Source: an uncultured Oscillibacter sp. (lineage in GTDB: Bacteria; Bacillota; Clostridia; Oscillospirales; Oscillospiraceae). Taken from it: 53,574 bases of DNA. The stretch's first letter is position 1. The number at the start of each line of letters is the position of its first letter. The DNA lies in the NCBI GenBank assembly GCA_900544615.1, contig UQVS01000015.1, positions 1 through 53,574 on the forward strand, read 5' to 3'. Shown in pieces: positions 1 to 8,666 of this stretch. Under the pieces are notes generated by a model. That model was not told the DNA's origin and searched no databases. It saw only the letters and a program-made list of their open reading frames with translations. The position numbers were made by a program, and so were the translations under genes.

Positions 1-3
1 CAA

Positions 4-26
4 AAACCCTGTATTCATGCGGGTTT
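4..26 (-). terminator. possible terminator after guaA
   Basis: On the minus strand AAACCC and GGGTTT can pair around an 11-base loop, and the stem runs into a short T stretch at the window edge. It lies 15 bases past the guaA stop codon. The stem is short and the window ends here, so this is a weak call. Confidence 0.35.
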
Positions 27-41
27 GCGCCGTTTTGACGC

Positions 42-1583
42 TCATTCCCACTCGATGGTCGCAGGGGGTTTAGAGGTAATATCGTAGACAATGCGGTTGA
101 TATGAGGCACCTCATTGACGATGCGGACGGAAACACGATCCAGCACATCGTAGGGAATGCGGGTCCAGTCAGCGGTCATGAAGTCGGTGGTGGTGACGCT
201 GCGGAGCGCCAGCGTATAGTCATACGTCCGGCCATCGCCCATAACGCCCACAGAACGCATATTGGTCAGCACCGCAAAGTACTGATTCATGGTACCCTCC
301 AGATGCGCCTTGGCGATCTCATCCCGGAAGATGAAATCCGCCAGACGCAGGGTGTCCAGCTTCTCCTTAGTGATCTCACCGATCACGCGGATGGCAAGGC
401 CGGGGCCGGGGAAGGGCTGGCGCATGACCAAATACTCCGGCAGGCCCAGTTCGCGGCCCAGCTGGCGTACCTCATCCTTGAAGAGCATCCGCAGCGGCTC
501 AATGATCTCCTTGAAGTCCACATAGTCCGGCAGGCCGCCTACGTTGTGGTGGCTCTTAATGACCGCCGCATCGCCGGTGCCGGATTCGATGACATCGGGA
601 TAGATGGTACCCTGCACCAGATAATCCACCTGCCCGATCTTCTTGGCCTCCGCCTCAAAGACCCGGATAAACTCCTCGCCAATGATCTTGCGCTTGCGCT
701 CCGGCTCACTGACGCCGGCCAGCTTGCTCAGGAACAGCTCTTCCGCATTGGCGCGGACAAAGTTGATATCCCACTTCTTGAAGGCTTCCTCCACCTCATC
801 GCCCTCGTTGAGACGCATGAGGCCATGATCCACAAATACGCAGGTCAGCTGATTGCCCACAGCTTCGGCCACCAGAGCCGCCGCTACGGAGGAATCCACG
901 CCGCCGGACAGCGCCAGCAGCACCTTGCCGCCACCGACCTTTTCCCGGATCTGACGGATGGCGATATCCTTGTAGTCGCCCATGGTCCACTCGCCCTTGG
1001 CACCGCAGACTTCATAGAGGAAATTGCGGATCATATCCGTGCCGTGCTGGGTGTGGTTCACCTCCGGGTGGAACTGCACGCCGTAAAAGCCGCGGCTCTC
1101 ATCGCAGATGGCCACGTTGGGGCAGGCATCGGAGTGGGCCACCAGAGAAAAGCCCTCCGGCACCTTTTCCATATAGTCGCCGTGGCTCATCCAGGTAATG
1201 CCCTCGGCAGGTAGGCCCTTGAAAAGCTTGCAATCCGTCTGGAAGTATGTCTCGGTCTTGCCGTATTCCCGCGCAGAATCGTCGGTGGCCGCCACCACCT
1301 TGCCGCCCAGATTGTGCGCCAGCAGCTGGCAGCCGTAGCAGATGCCGAGAATGGGAATTCCCAACTTGAAGATCTCAGGATCGGCCTGGGGAGACTTGGG
1401 ATCATAGACGCTGTTGGGGCCGCCGGTGAAAATAATGCCAATGGGATTCAGGGCTTTGATGTCCGCGATCGGGGTGGTATAGGGCTTGACCTCGCAGTAT
1501 ACGCTGCATTCCCGCACGCGCCGTGCGATCAGCTGGTTATACTGTCCGCCGAAGTCAAGGACCAGAATCATTTGTGAAGCCAT
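42..1583 (-). CDS. guaA: GMP synthase (glutamine-hydrolysing)
   Basis: Converts XMP to GMP with ATP and glutamine-derived ammonia, the last step of guanine nucleotide synthesis in the cytoplasm. The 513-residue protein has the usual single-chain length and order: a class I glutamine amidotransferase domain (about 1-195; nucleophile Cys82 in GICYG, His172 and Glu174 in FHPE), the ATP pyrophosphatase domain with the PP-loop SGGVDSS (226-232), and the C-terminal dimerisation domain ending in KPPATIEWE. The start is set at the ATG preceded by GAGGAGG; an upstream in-frame ATG would place that Shine-Dalgarno inside the gene. It is last in a minus-strand run after pyrG, another glutamine-consuming enzyme, in line with a nucleotide/glutamine cluster. 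Confidence 0.97.
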   Translation of the reverse strand: MASQMILVLDFGGQYNQLIARRVRECSVYCEVKPYTTPIADIKALNPIGIIFTGGPNSVYDPKSPQADPEIFKLGIPILGICYGCQLLAHNLGGKVVAATDDSAREYGKTETYFQTDCKLFKGLPAEGITWMSHGDYMEKVPEGFSLVAHSDACPNVAICDESRGFYGVQFHPEVNHTQHGTDMIRNFLYEVCGAKGEWTMGDYKDIAIRQIREKVGGGKVLLALSGGVDSSVAAALVAEAVGNQLTCVFVDHGLMRLNEGDEVEEAFKKWDINFVRANAEELFLSKLAGVSEPERKRKIIGEEFIRVFEAEAKKIGQVDYLVQGTIYPDVIESGTGDAAVIKSHHNVGGLPDYVDFKEIIEPLRMLFKDEVRQLGRELGLPEYLVMRQPFPGPGLAIRVIGEITKEKLDTLRLADFIFRDEIAKAHLEGTMNQYFAVLTNMRSVGVMGDGRTYDYTLALRSVTTTDFMTADWTRIPYDVLDRVSVRIVNEVPHINRIVYDITSKPPATIEWE

Positions 1584-1637
1584 AGGATCCTCCTCAATCT
1601 GATATTGCATTCAGCATACCACATTCCGCAGCGCATT

Positions 1638-3233
1638 TCAATGCTCAAGTGCGGCCTGAATGAAGCCTTTGAACAGAGGATGGGCGTTATTGGGCCGGGA
1701 TTTGAACTCTGGGTGATACTGAACGCCCACAAAGAACGGGCGGTCTGTCAGCTCCACCGTTTCTACCAGACGGCCGTCAGGAGACAGGCCGGACAGCGTC
1801 AGACCCGCGCCGGTCAATGCATCCCGGTACTCGTTGTTGAATTCATAGCGGTGGCGGTGGCGCTCGGAGATTTCCTGTCTGCCGTAGCAGCGCTCCATGG
1901 TGGTGCCGGGCTGAATGATACAGGGATAAGCGCCCAGCCGCAGCGTACCGCCCTTGTCGATCTCGTCGCTCTGTCCGGGCATAAAGTCGATGACCTTATT
2001 CTTGCAGATCTCGTTGAACTCGCCGGAGTCCGCGTCAGCGATTCCGGCCACATGACGGGCATATTCAATGACAGCGATCTGCATACCAAGGCAGATGCCG
2101 AAGTAGGGAACCCGATGCTCTCTTGCATACTGGGCTGCCAGAATCATGCCGTTGATGCCCCGCTGGCCGAAGCCGCCGGGAACGATGATGCCGTCCAGCG
2201 CACCAAGGATCTCACCAGCGTTGCTCTCCGTGATGGTCTCGGAGTCGATCCACTGGATAGTCACCTCGGCTCCCAGTGTATAGCCTGCGTGGCGCAGGGC
2301 CTCCGCCACGGAAAGATAGGCGTCATGCAGCTGGACATACTTGCCCACAAGACCGATGGTCACGTGTTTGTCCGCCGTCTTGATGCGCTCCACCATGTGT
2401 TCCCACTCCGTCAGCTCCGGCGCCGGGGCGTCGATCCCCAGCTCCCGGCACACCACGGAGGAGAAGTTGGACTTTTCCAGCATCAGCGGCGCTTCATACA
2501 GGCAGGGCAAGGTGATATTCTCAATCACGCAGTCGGGCTTCACATTGCAGAACATGGAAATCTTGTGGAAAATGGACGGCTCCAGCGGCTCGTCGCACCG
2601 GAGGACAATGATGTTGGGATTGATGCCCATGCCCTGAAGCTCCTTGACAGAGTGCTGCGTGGGCTTGGATTTATGCTCGTCGGAGCCGCGGAGGAACGGC
2701 ACCAGCGTCACATGGATAAAGAGGCTGTTCTCCCGCCCCACCTCCAGAGAGATCTGCCGGACGGCCTCCAGAAAGGGCTGGGACTCGATATCGCCGATGG
2801 TGCCGCCGATCTCGGTGATGACCACATCGGCATCGGTCTGCTTGCCCACCCGGTAGACAAAATCCTTGATCTCGTTGGTGATGTGCGGGATCACCTGCAC
2901 GGTGGAGCCGAGGTACTCGCCCCGGCGCTCCTTGTTCAGCACATTCCAGTACACCTTGCCGGTGGTGAGGTTGGAGTATTTATTCAGATCCTCGTCAATG
3001 AACCGCTCATAGTGACCCAGATCCAGATCCGTCTCCGCGCCGTCCTCGGTGACATAGACCTCGCCGTGCTGATAGGGGCTCATGGTGCCGGGGTCCACGT
3101 TGATGTAGGGGTCCAGCTTCTGCGCCGCCACCTTCAGCCCGCGGGTTTTCAGCAGACGGCCCAGCGATGCCGCCGTAATGCCCTTGCCCAGACCGGACAC
3201 CACGCCGCCGGTCACAAAAATGTACTTTGTCAT
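1638..3233 (-). CDS. pyrG: CTP synthase
   Basis: Aminates UTP to CTP with ATP and glutamine. The 531-residue protein is full length. The N-terminal synthetase domain begins with MTKYIFVTGGVVSGLGKG, the family's P-loop signature. The C-terminal class I amidotransferase domain carries YFGICLGMQ (nucleophile Cys) and the His/Glu pair in QYHPEFKSRP. ATG follows GGAGGAAACCCT. Only 45 bases separate it from the upstream ANTAR gene and about 54 from guaA, and no convincing terminator or promoter lies in either gap, so co-transcription with the glutamine/glutamate operon is possible. That linkage is inference; the enzyme call is secure. Confidence 0.97.
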   Translation of the reverse strand: MTKYIFVTGGVVSGLGKGITAASLGRLLKTRGLKVAAQKLDPYINVDPGTMSPYQHGEVYVTEDGAETDLDLGHYERFIDEDLNKYSNLTTGKVYWNVLNKERRGEYLGSTVQVIPHITNEIKDFVYRVGKQTDADVVITEIGGTIGDIESQPFLEAVRQISLEVGRENSLFIHVTLVPFLRGSDEHKSKPTQHSVKELQGMGINPNIIVLRCDEPLEPSIFHKISMFCNVKPDCVIENITLPCLYEAPLMLEKSNFSSVVCRELGIDAPAPELTEWEHMVERIKTADKHVTIGLVGKYVQLHDAYLSVAEALRHAGYTLGAEVTIQWIDSETITESNAGEILGALDGIIVPGGFGQRGINGMILAAQYAREHRVPYFGICLGMQIAVIEYARHVAGIADADSGEFNEICKNKVIDFMPGQSDEIDKGGTLRLGAYPCIIQPGTTMERCYGRQEISERHRHRYEFNNEYRDALTGAGLTLSGLSPDGRLVETVELTDRPFFVGVQYHPEFKSRPNNAHPLFKGFIQAALEH

Positions 3234-3278
3234 AGGGTTTCCTCCATACTCCGATATTTTTGCAAAATCATTTGATTT

Positions 3279-3860
3279 TTATTTATAGGTTGACAGGATC
3301 TGCTCCGCCACCACCCGCTTTGTCACGCAGCGATCCATGGCCTGCTTTTCAATATAGCGGTGAGCCTCCTGCTCCGTCATTTTCAATTCCTCGATCAAAA
3401 GCCACTTGGCCCGGTTCACCAGCCGGATCTCCTCCATCTTTTCCTCGATGGTAGCGGTTTTCTTTTCCATGCCCCGCAGCCGTTCCCGCGTGATGCACAG
3501 CATTCGGACGGACTGGGCAAACAGCTGGGAGGACGTGGGTTTAGACAGCGTCAGCACGCCGTGGGGCGTCACCTTGGCCTCAATGTCCGGGTAATGCTCC
3601 GCCTTGACCATCAGCAGCACGCCTGCGCCGCTGCGGTCGCAGACATCCAGCGCCAGCCGGGTGCCGAACTCGTCCGTCAGGGGGGCGTTGATGATAACCA
3701 GATCGTAGCTCTGCTCCAGCAGCTCTCTGCGGGCGCTGGCCGCATCCCTCATCACCGTAACAGGGAAATAGCGGCTCTCCGGCAGGAGGCCGCGTATGGA
3801 CTCGTTGAATTTCAGAGAGGAGGACACCGCCAGGACACTGTAACAGCGTTCCAGTTCCAT
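3279..3860 (-). CDS. ANTAR-domain antitermination regulator with atypical receiver domain
   Basis: Predicted RNA-binding antiterminator of 193 residues. The N-terminal ~120 residues have a CheY-like pattern, but the strand that normally ends in the phosphoacceptor reads DLVIINAPL, with Asn58 where Asp is expected. A helical linker (about 125-140) leads to the ANTAR domain (about 140-193: NRAKWLLIEELKMTEQEA, then EKQAMDRCVTKRVVAEQIL), which matches the three-helix ANTAR pattern including the AK and AM motifs. ANTAR proteins (NasR, EutV, clostridial NitR-type regulators) bind hexaloop RNA hairpins and prevent terminator formation. Its position after glnA, plus two such hairpins in the gltB1 and glnN leaders, suggests it controls nitrogen assimilation. 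The signal it senses is unknown; phosphorylation looks unlikely. Confidence 0.9.
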   Translation of the reverse strand: MELERCYSVLAVSSSLKFNESIRGLLPESRYFPVTVMRDAASARRELLEQSYDLVIINAPLTDEFGTRLALDVCDRSGAGVLLMVKAEHYPDIEAKVTPHGVLTLSKPTSSQLFAQSVRMLCITRERLRGMEKKTATIEEKMEEIRLVNRAKWLLIEELKMTEQEAHRYIEKQAMDRCVTKRVVAEQILSTYK

Positions 3861-3943
3861 AGGTGTACCTCCTCTCTGCTTTCAGGTATCTTCATTCTCT
3901 TTCTGCCCATCCGGGCAGTGATTCCGGCCCACGGTTTCCGGCT

Positions 3944-5152
3944 TTACCGGGTATAGTGATGGATCACCGTGGCCGGCAGGCTGGCGGCAATGAATTCGCT
4001 GACGGCAGCCGCCGCTTTGGCCGCCGTCCGGGTTTCCGGCAGGGGCTGATATTGCGCCTGCACCTCCGCCGGGGCGGCGTACAGATTCAGATCCGCCGCA
4101 AGGGGCAGCTGCATATCTCCGGCAATGCCCTCCATCCCCGCCCGGATCAGCAGGGTAAACGCCAGATAGGGGTTGCAAAGCGGATCGGGAGAGCGAAGCT
4201 CCGCCCGGCGGTACTCCCCTTCCGCCGCCGGAACCCGGATCAGCTGGGAGCGGTTCTCCGCAGACCAGGAGATATACCGGGGGGCTTTATAGCCGCCGAA
4301 GCGGCTGTAGGAAGCATCCGTGGGATTCAGGAACGCCGTCATTTCGCCGCAGTGCGCCATAACGCCTGCAATGGCTGCGGGCATTACGTCCTGCCGTTTC
4401 TCTCCGACAACGGAAAAATTGATGTGCATCCCATTGCCCGGCTGGTTTTCCAGCGGCTTGGGGCCGAAGTCCGCATATAGCCCGTTCCGGGCTGCCACGG
4501 CATCCACCACCGCCCGGAAGGTCACGGCGTTGTCCGCCGCCGTAATAGGGTCGGCATAGCGGAAGTCGATCTCGTTCTGCCCCGGCCCCTCCTCATGGTG
4601 GGAGCTTTCCGGCCGGATGCCCATGCGCTCCAGCGTCAGGCAGACCTCCCGGCGGACGTTCTCCCCCTTATCAGCAGGGGCAATATCCATATATCCGGCG
4701 TCGTCATAGGGGATGCGGGTGGGCTGGCCGTCCTCATCCCGGCGGAACAGGTAAAACTCCATCTCCGTGCCGAAGGTGAACGTCAGCCCCGCCGCCTTTG
4801 CATCCTCCACAGCCTTTTGCAGCAGGCTCCGGGTGTCCGCCTCAATGATCTGACCGCCGGGGCGGCTGACTGTGCAGAACATCCGCACCACGCGGCCATG
4901 CTCCGGCCGCCACGGAAGCACGCAGAGGGTACCGGGATCGGGATGCAGCAGCAGATCGGAGTGAACCTCGCCGCCGAAGCCGGGGATGGCGGAGCCGTCA
5001 ATGGCGATGCCGTAGCGGAATGCCCGATCCAGCTCCGAGGGCATGATGGCTATGTTCTTCTGGTGTCCCTCCACATCGCAGAAGGCCATTCGGATGAACT
5101 TCACATCCTCCTCCGCCGCATACTGTTTGATTTCTTCCACAGAATACCGCAT
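3944..5152 (-). CDS. glnA: glutamine synthetase, type I family
   Basis: ATP-dependent ligation of ammonia to glutamate. The 402-residue protein has the GSI landmarks: GTEMEFYLF, HHEEGPGQNEIDF (metal-binding Glu/His), GNGMHINFSV, NPTDASYSRFGGYKAPRYI (a slightly altered form of the substrate loop) and the RSPDPLCNPYLAFTLLIRAG block. It is somewhat shorter than the usual ~440 residues and shows no clear adenylylation-loop tyrosine motif. ATG is placed after GCAGGAGCATA; an upstream in-frame ATG lacks such a site. It lies 25 bases after gltB3 and just before the ANTAR regulator. A glutamate ligase with another amine substrate is possible, since GSI relatives do this, but the neighbours favour nitrogen assimilation. 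Confidence 0.9.
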   Translation of the reverse strand: MRYSVEEIKQYAAEEDVKFIRMAFCDVEGHQKNIAIMPSELDRAFRYGIAIDGSAIPGFGGEVHSDLLLHPDPGTLCVLPWRPEHGRVVRMFCTVSRPGGQIIEADTRSLLQKAVEDAKAAGLTFTFGTEMEFYLFRRDEDGQPTRIPYDDAGYMDIAPADKGENVRREVCLTLERMGIRPESSHHEEGPGQNEIDFRYADPITAADNAVTFRAVVDAVAARNGLYADFGPKPLENQPGNGMHINFSVVGEKRQDVMPAAIAGVMAHCGEMTAFLNPTDASYSRFGGYKAPRYISWSAENRSQLIRVPAAEGEYRRAELRSPDPLCNPYLAFTLLIRAGMEGIAGDMQLPLAADLNLYAAPAEVQAQYQPLPETRTAAKAAAAVSEFIAASLPATVIHHYTR

Positions 5153-5177
5153 TATGCTCCTGCCTTTCCGAAATTTG

Positions 5178-5897
5178 TTAATTGGCGGCATACATCTGCC
5201 GGTAAGGGTTCCTGCTGTCCGGCGTCACCACAGTAAAGGGGCCTTCCAGCAGCGCCGCCGCATCGCCGCCGAACAGCGCGCACCAGCGCTCCACCAGAGG
5301 CCGCAGCTGCGCCAGCTCCTCCGCCGTGGGGGCATGGGGCGTTACCTGCTCCGGGAAGCGGATGCCGGACACGTCCCCCCGGAAAATCACCCGGCCGCCG
5401 TGCTGCCCGGTGCAGGGAAAATACCCGGCAGCGGGCTTGCCGTCCGTATGCTGTCCCAGCACCAGAATGGTGCCGCCGGCCTGATACTCTCCCAGAAAGC
5501 TGCCGGCCCGGCCGCCGACGACAATGACCGGCTGCTTGTCCTGATAAGCTTTCATGTGGATGCCCACCCGGTAGCCGGCATTGCCCTGCACATAGATCTC
5601 GCCGCCCCGCATGGCGTAGCCCGCCGTATCCCCCACGCTGCCGTGGATGATGATGGAACCGTCGTTCATGGTGTCGCCCACGGCATCCTGCGCGTTGCCG
5701 TTGACGGTGATGGTGCCGCCGCCAAGATACGCCCCCAGCGCATTGCCGGGGATGCCGTCGATCTCCACCTGCCGGCCGCTCATGCCTGCGCCGATAAAGC
5801 GCTGGCCCAGACAGCCCGTGATCCGGCAGGACGGCCCGGCAGCCCGGATGGCTTCATTCAGGGCCTTGTAATCCAGCCCCTTTGCTTCAACGTTCAT
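5178..5897 (-). CDS. glutamate synthase, GXGXG (alpha-C) domain subunit
   Basis: Stand-alone beta-helix domain matching the C-terminal GXGXG repeat region of the large subunit of bacterial glutamate synthase (GltB3 type), 239 residues. Repeated Gly-rich turns are visible, for example GAYLGGGTITVNG, VGDTMNDGSIIIHG and GDTAGYAMRGGEIYVQG. In full-length GltB this domain is structural, holding the amidotransferase and FMN domains in register for ammonia tunnelling. The gene sits between gltB2 and glnA on the same strand; GGGAGGTGTG precedes the ATG. Related stand-alone GXGXG domains occur in formylmethanofuran dehydrogenase subunit C, but the gltB1/gltB2 neighbours decide the call. Confidence 0.9.
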   Translation of the reverse strand: MNVEAKGLDYKALNEAIRAAGPSCRITGCLGQRFIGAGMSGRQVEIDGIPGNALGAYLGGGTITVNGNAQDAVGDTMNDGSIIIHGSVGDTAGYAMRGGEIYVQGNAGYRVGIHMKAYQDKQPVIVVGGRAGSFLGEYQAGGTILVLGQHTDGKPAAGYFPCTGQHGGRVIFRGDVSGIRFPEQVTPHAPTAEELAQLRPLVERWCALFGGDAAALLEGPFTVVTPDSRNPYRQMYAAN

Positions 5898-5962
5898 GTT
5901 ATATCACACCTCCCGGTGTTTTTACAATGTATAAAACAGAAATTTTCCACAATTTTCTGCCC

Positions 5963-7468
5963 TCATTCTCCGGCATGGGCCACGCCCAGAATAGACAGTT
6001 CCTTCTCCGTCAGGCCCACGGCCCGCAGCATCAGCCGGTTGCCCCGGAGGGCTTCAATGGAGTTGATGCCCATGCCGCCCATCATCTCCATGATCTCCCG
6101 CTTCCACGCGGTCATGAGGTTGATAAGCCGCTCCGCGCCCTCGTCCGGGTCCAGCCGCTTCACCAGCTCCGGCCGCTGGGTGGCAATGCCCCAGGCGCAT
6201 CTGCCGCTCTGACAGGTGCGGCACAGGTGGCAGCCCATGGCGATGAGGGCCGCCGTTCCGATATAGCAGGCGTCGGCTCCCAGTGCCACCGCCTTCACCA
6301 CGTCGGCAGCGGAGCGGATGCTGCCCCCGGCAATGAGGGACACCTGATTGCGGATGCCCTCCTCCCGGAGCCGCTGATCCACCGCCGCCAGTGCCAGTTC
6401 AATGGGGATGCCCACATTGTCCCGGATGCGGGTGGGCGCTGCGCCGGTTCCGCCCCGGAAGCCGTCAATGGCGATGATGTCCGCGCCGCCCCGCGCAATA
6501 CCGCTGGCAATGGCCGCAATGTTATGAACCGCCGCCACCTTGACAATGATGGGCTTTTTATATTCGGTGGCCTCTTTCAGCGAGAAGATCAGCTGCCGCA
6601 GATCCTCAATGGAGTAGATATCGTGATGAGGCGCGGGAGAAATGGCGTCGGAGCCTTCCGGGATCATCCGGGTGCGGGATACGTCGCCCACGATCTTGGC
6701 TCCCGGCAGATGTCCGCCGATGCCGGGCTTTGCTCCCTGCCCCATTTTGATCTCAATGGCCGCACCGGCCATCAGGTAGTCCTCATGGACGCCGAAGCGG
6801 CCGGAGGCTACCTGCGTAATGGTGTTGGGGCCGTAGCGGTACAGGGCTTCGTGAAGGCCGCCCTCGCCGGTATTGTAATACACGCCCAGCGCTTCTGCGG
6901 CGCGGGCCAGACTCTCGTGGGCATTGAAGCTGATGGAGCCGTAGCTCATGGCGGAGAACAGCACCGGCATGGAAAGTTCCAGCTGCGGCGCCAACTCCGT
7001 GATGAGGTTTCCATGCGCGTCCCGCCGGATGTGATCCGGCTTCTTTCCTAAAAAGACGCGGGTCTCCATAGGCTCCCGCAGGGGGTCAATGGGCGGATTG
7101 GTCACCTGAGATGCGTTGATGAGCAGCCGATCCCAGTATACCGGCAGCTCCTTGGGGCTGCCCATGGAGGACAGCAGGACGCCGCCGGTGGCCGCCTGTT
7201 TCCAGATTTCCTCCACAGCGTGACCATGCCAGTTGGCGCTCTCCCGAAGGGCGTTTTCATTTTTCACGATCTTCAGCGCGTGGGTGGGGCAGAACGCTAC
7301 GCACCGCTGGCAGTCCACGCACCTGCTCTCGTCCGCCAGCAGAACGCCGTGCTTTTCATCCCAGCGGTGAACCCCGTTGGGACACTGCTCCACGCAGATC
7401 TTGCAGTTGACGCAGCGGCGCGGATCCCGGATCACATCAAACTCCGGTGGGATATAGAATTGCTTCAT
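5963..7468 (-). CDS. glutamate synthase, ferredoxin-FMN catalytic subunit
   Basis: Central domain of a split, archaeal-type glutamate synthase, 501 residues. The N-terminus carries two [4Fe-4S] motifs (CVNCKICVEQCP and CVDCQRCVAFCP, about residues 15-55). The FMN-binding TIM barrel follows, with SYGSISFNAHESLARAA, GQGAKPGIGGHLPG and GFRGGTGAAPT, and the cluster-binding CHLCRTCQSGRCAWG motif sits near the C-terminus. It reduces 2-oxoglutarate plus ammonia to glutamate. The start codon overlaps the stop of the upstream amidotransferase gene in TGATG, a sign of translational coupling. The open frame continues about 135 codons upstream, but that stretch lies inside the neighbouring gene and has no domain content. 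No GltD-like subunit is present in the window, so the electron donor is open. Confidence 0.93.
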   Translation of the reverse strand: MKQFYIPPEFDVIRDPRRCVNCKICVEQCPNGVHRWDEKHGVLLADESRCVDCQRCVAFCPTHALKIVKNENALRESANWHGHAVEEIWKQAATGGVLLSSMGSPKELPVYWDRLLINASQVTNPPIDPLREPMETRVFLGKKPDHIRRDAHGNLITELAPQLELSMPVLFSAMSYGSISFNAHESLARAAEALGVYYNTGEGGLHEALYRYGPNTITQVASGRFGVHEDYLMAGAAIEIKMGQGAKPGIGGHLPGAKIVGDVSRTRMIPEGSDAISPAPHHDIYSIEDLRQLIFSLKEATEYKKPIIVKVAAVHNIAAIASGIARGGADIIAIDGFRGGTGAAPTRIRDNVGIPIELALAAVDQRLREEGIRNQVSLIAGGSIRSAADVVKAVALGADACYIGTAALIAMGCHLCRTCQSGRCAWGIATQRPELVKRLDPDEGAERLINLMTAWKREIMEMMGGMGINSIEALRGNRLMLRAVGLTEKELSILGVAHAGE

Positions 7469-8559
7469 CAGTACGCACCTTCCTTCACCCGGACAATCAC
7501 CGGTTCTCCGCCCATAGGCGCCCAGACATTTTCCGCATCCGGCTCCATGACCCGGATGGCGGCTTCTTCGCTGGAAATGAACACCTTGTCGTCCTTTTCC
7601 GCCACCACCATACTCCGCAGCTTCAGACGGTCGTTCAGCGCCATCAGGCCGCCGGAAAAGCCCAAAATGATGGAAAACGGGCCTGTCAGCAGCATACTCG
7701 GAAACACCTTCCGCAAATAGGTCAGCCGCTCCGCCTCCTGCGGTTCCCGGCTCTGGATCGTACTCCAGAAGGGAGCCGCCATCACGTTGGCCGTCTCCTC
7801 CAGCGTCAGCCCCTGCCGCCGCAGCAGGTAGTCCGCGATGTAGGCCATAACCTCCGTGTCCGTTTGCAGGGTGCATTTGTAGCCGAACATCTCCACACAG
7901 CGGCGGTTGGCGTCATAGGAGGAAATTTCACCGTTATGCACCACAGACCATTCCAACAGGGAAAAGGGATGCGCGCCGCCCCACCAGCCGGGGGTGTTGG
8001 TGGGATAGCGGCCATGGGCCGTCCAGGAATAGGCCTCATATTCATCCAGACGATAGAACCGGCCCACGTCTTCCGGGTAGCCCACCGCCTTGAACGCGCC
8101 CATGTTCTTGCCGCTGGAGAACACATAGGCACCTTCCAGCTCCACGTTGATCTTCGTCACGATCCGGGCCACATACTCCTCCTCGTCCAGCTGCAACCGG
8201 TTCAGCACCGACTTCATGGGCGCCAGAAAGTAGCGCCAGATCAGAGGCACATCCGTGATTTCCGGGATCTGGCGGATGGGAATATGCTCCGCCTTGACGA
8301 TCTCAAAGCCCTCTTTCAGCAGCGCTTCGCAGGTCTTTCGGGTATCCCGCGTGTCAAAGAAGATGTGGAAGGCGTAAAAGTCCCGGTACTCCGGGTAAAT
8401 GCCGTACCCCGCAAAGCCGCCGCCCAGACCGTTGGAACGGTCATGCATGGGAACCATGCTCTCCATGATCTTTTCTCCCGTCATGCGGCGGCCCTCACGG
8501 GAGATCACGGCGGAAATCGCGCATCCAGACGGGATGCGGACCTGCCCCTCTTTTTTCAT
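7468..8559 (-). CDS. glutamate synthase, glutamine amidotransferase subunit
   Basis: Class II (N-terminal nucleophile) glutamine amidotransferase subunit of the split glutamate synthase, 363 residues. Cys13 in SGCAISAVISREG is the likely nucleophile, which implies removal of a 12-residue propeptide, as known for some class II amidotransferases. Other family motifs are GRYPTNTPGWWGGAHPF, VVHNGEISSY and LQTDTEVMAYIADYLL. It supplies ammonia from glutamine to the FMN subunit, whose start codon overlaps this gene's stop. The start was chosen at ATG after GAAAGGGTGA; the upstream extension runs through the leader terminator and is not coding. It is first in the operon and is preceded by a promoter and a terminator-bearing leader. 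Confidence 0.92.
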   Translation of the reverse strand: MKKEGQVRIPSGCAISAVISREGRRMTGEKIMESMVPMHDRSNGLGGGFAGYGIYPEYRDFYAFHIFFDTRDTRKTCEALLKEGFEIVKAEHIPIRQIPEITDVPLIWRYFLAPMKSVLNRLQLDEEEYVARIVTKINVELEGAYVFSSGKNMGAFKAVGYPEDVGRFYRLDEYEAYSWTAHGRYPTNTPGWWGGAHPFSLLEWSVVHNGEISSYDANRRCVEMFGYKCTLQTDTEVMAYIADYLLRRQGLTLEETANVMAAPFWSTIQSREPQEAERLTYLRKVFPSMLLTGPFSIILGFSGGLMALNDRLKLRSMVVAEKDDKVFISSEEAAIRVMEPDAENVWAPMGGEPVIVRVKEGAY

Positions 8560-8574
8560 GATGTTCACCCTTTC

Positions 8575-8646
8575 AAAAGAAAAAAGGCGTCCATTCCCTG
8601 ACAGGAAGCTCTGCCCCCTGCCGGAAAATGAACGCCTTTGCTCATT
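8575..8646 (-). promoter_or_regulatory. gltB1 leader: ANTAR-type hexaloop hairpin overlapping an intrinsic terminator
   Basis: Minus-strand bases 8646-8627 form a 7-bp hairpin (AATGAGC / GTTCATT) closing the six-base loop AAAGGC, with A at loop position 1 and G at position 4. The loop and 3' arm (8639-8627) are also the 5' arm of a long second hairpin whose 3' arm is at about 8598-8586, with an inner GGCAGG/CCTGTC stem. That hairpin is followed by the T run TTTTTTCTTTT (8585-8575). The two structures exclude each other, the arrangement used by ANTAR antiterminators such as EutV. Only one hexaloop hairpin is evident; the usual upstream partner is not seen. Confidence 0.72.
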
Positions 8647-8666
8647 CAAATATAAAATACTCTGGC

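Noticed and set aside
1605..3275. A 556-codon plus-strand frame over pyrG
   Set aside because: CTP synthase on the minus strand is unambiguous; the plus frame has no recognisable motif.
7469..7876. N-terminal extension of the glutamate synthase FMN subunit
   Set aside because: The extra ~135 codons are the amidotransferase gene read in another frame; the Fe-S protein starts at MKQFYIPPEF in the TGATG overlap.
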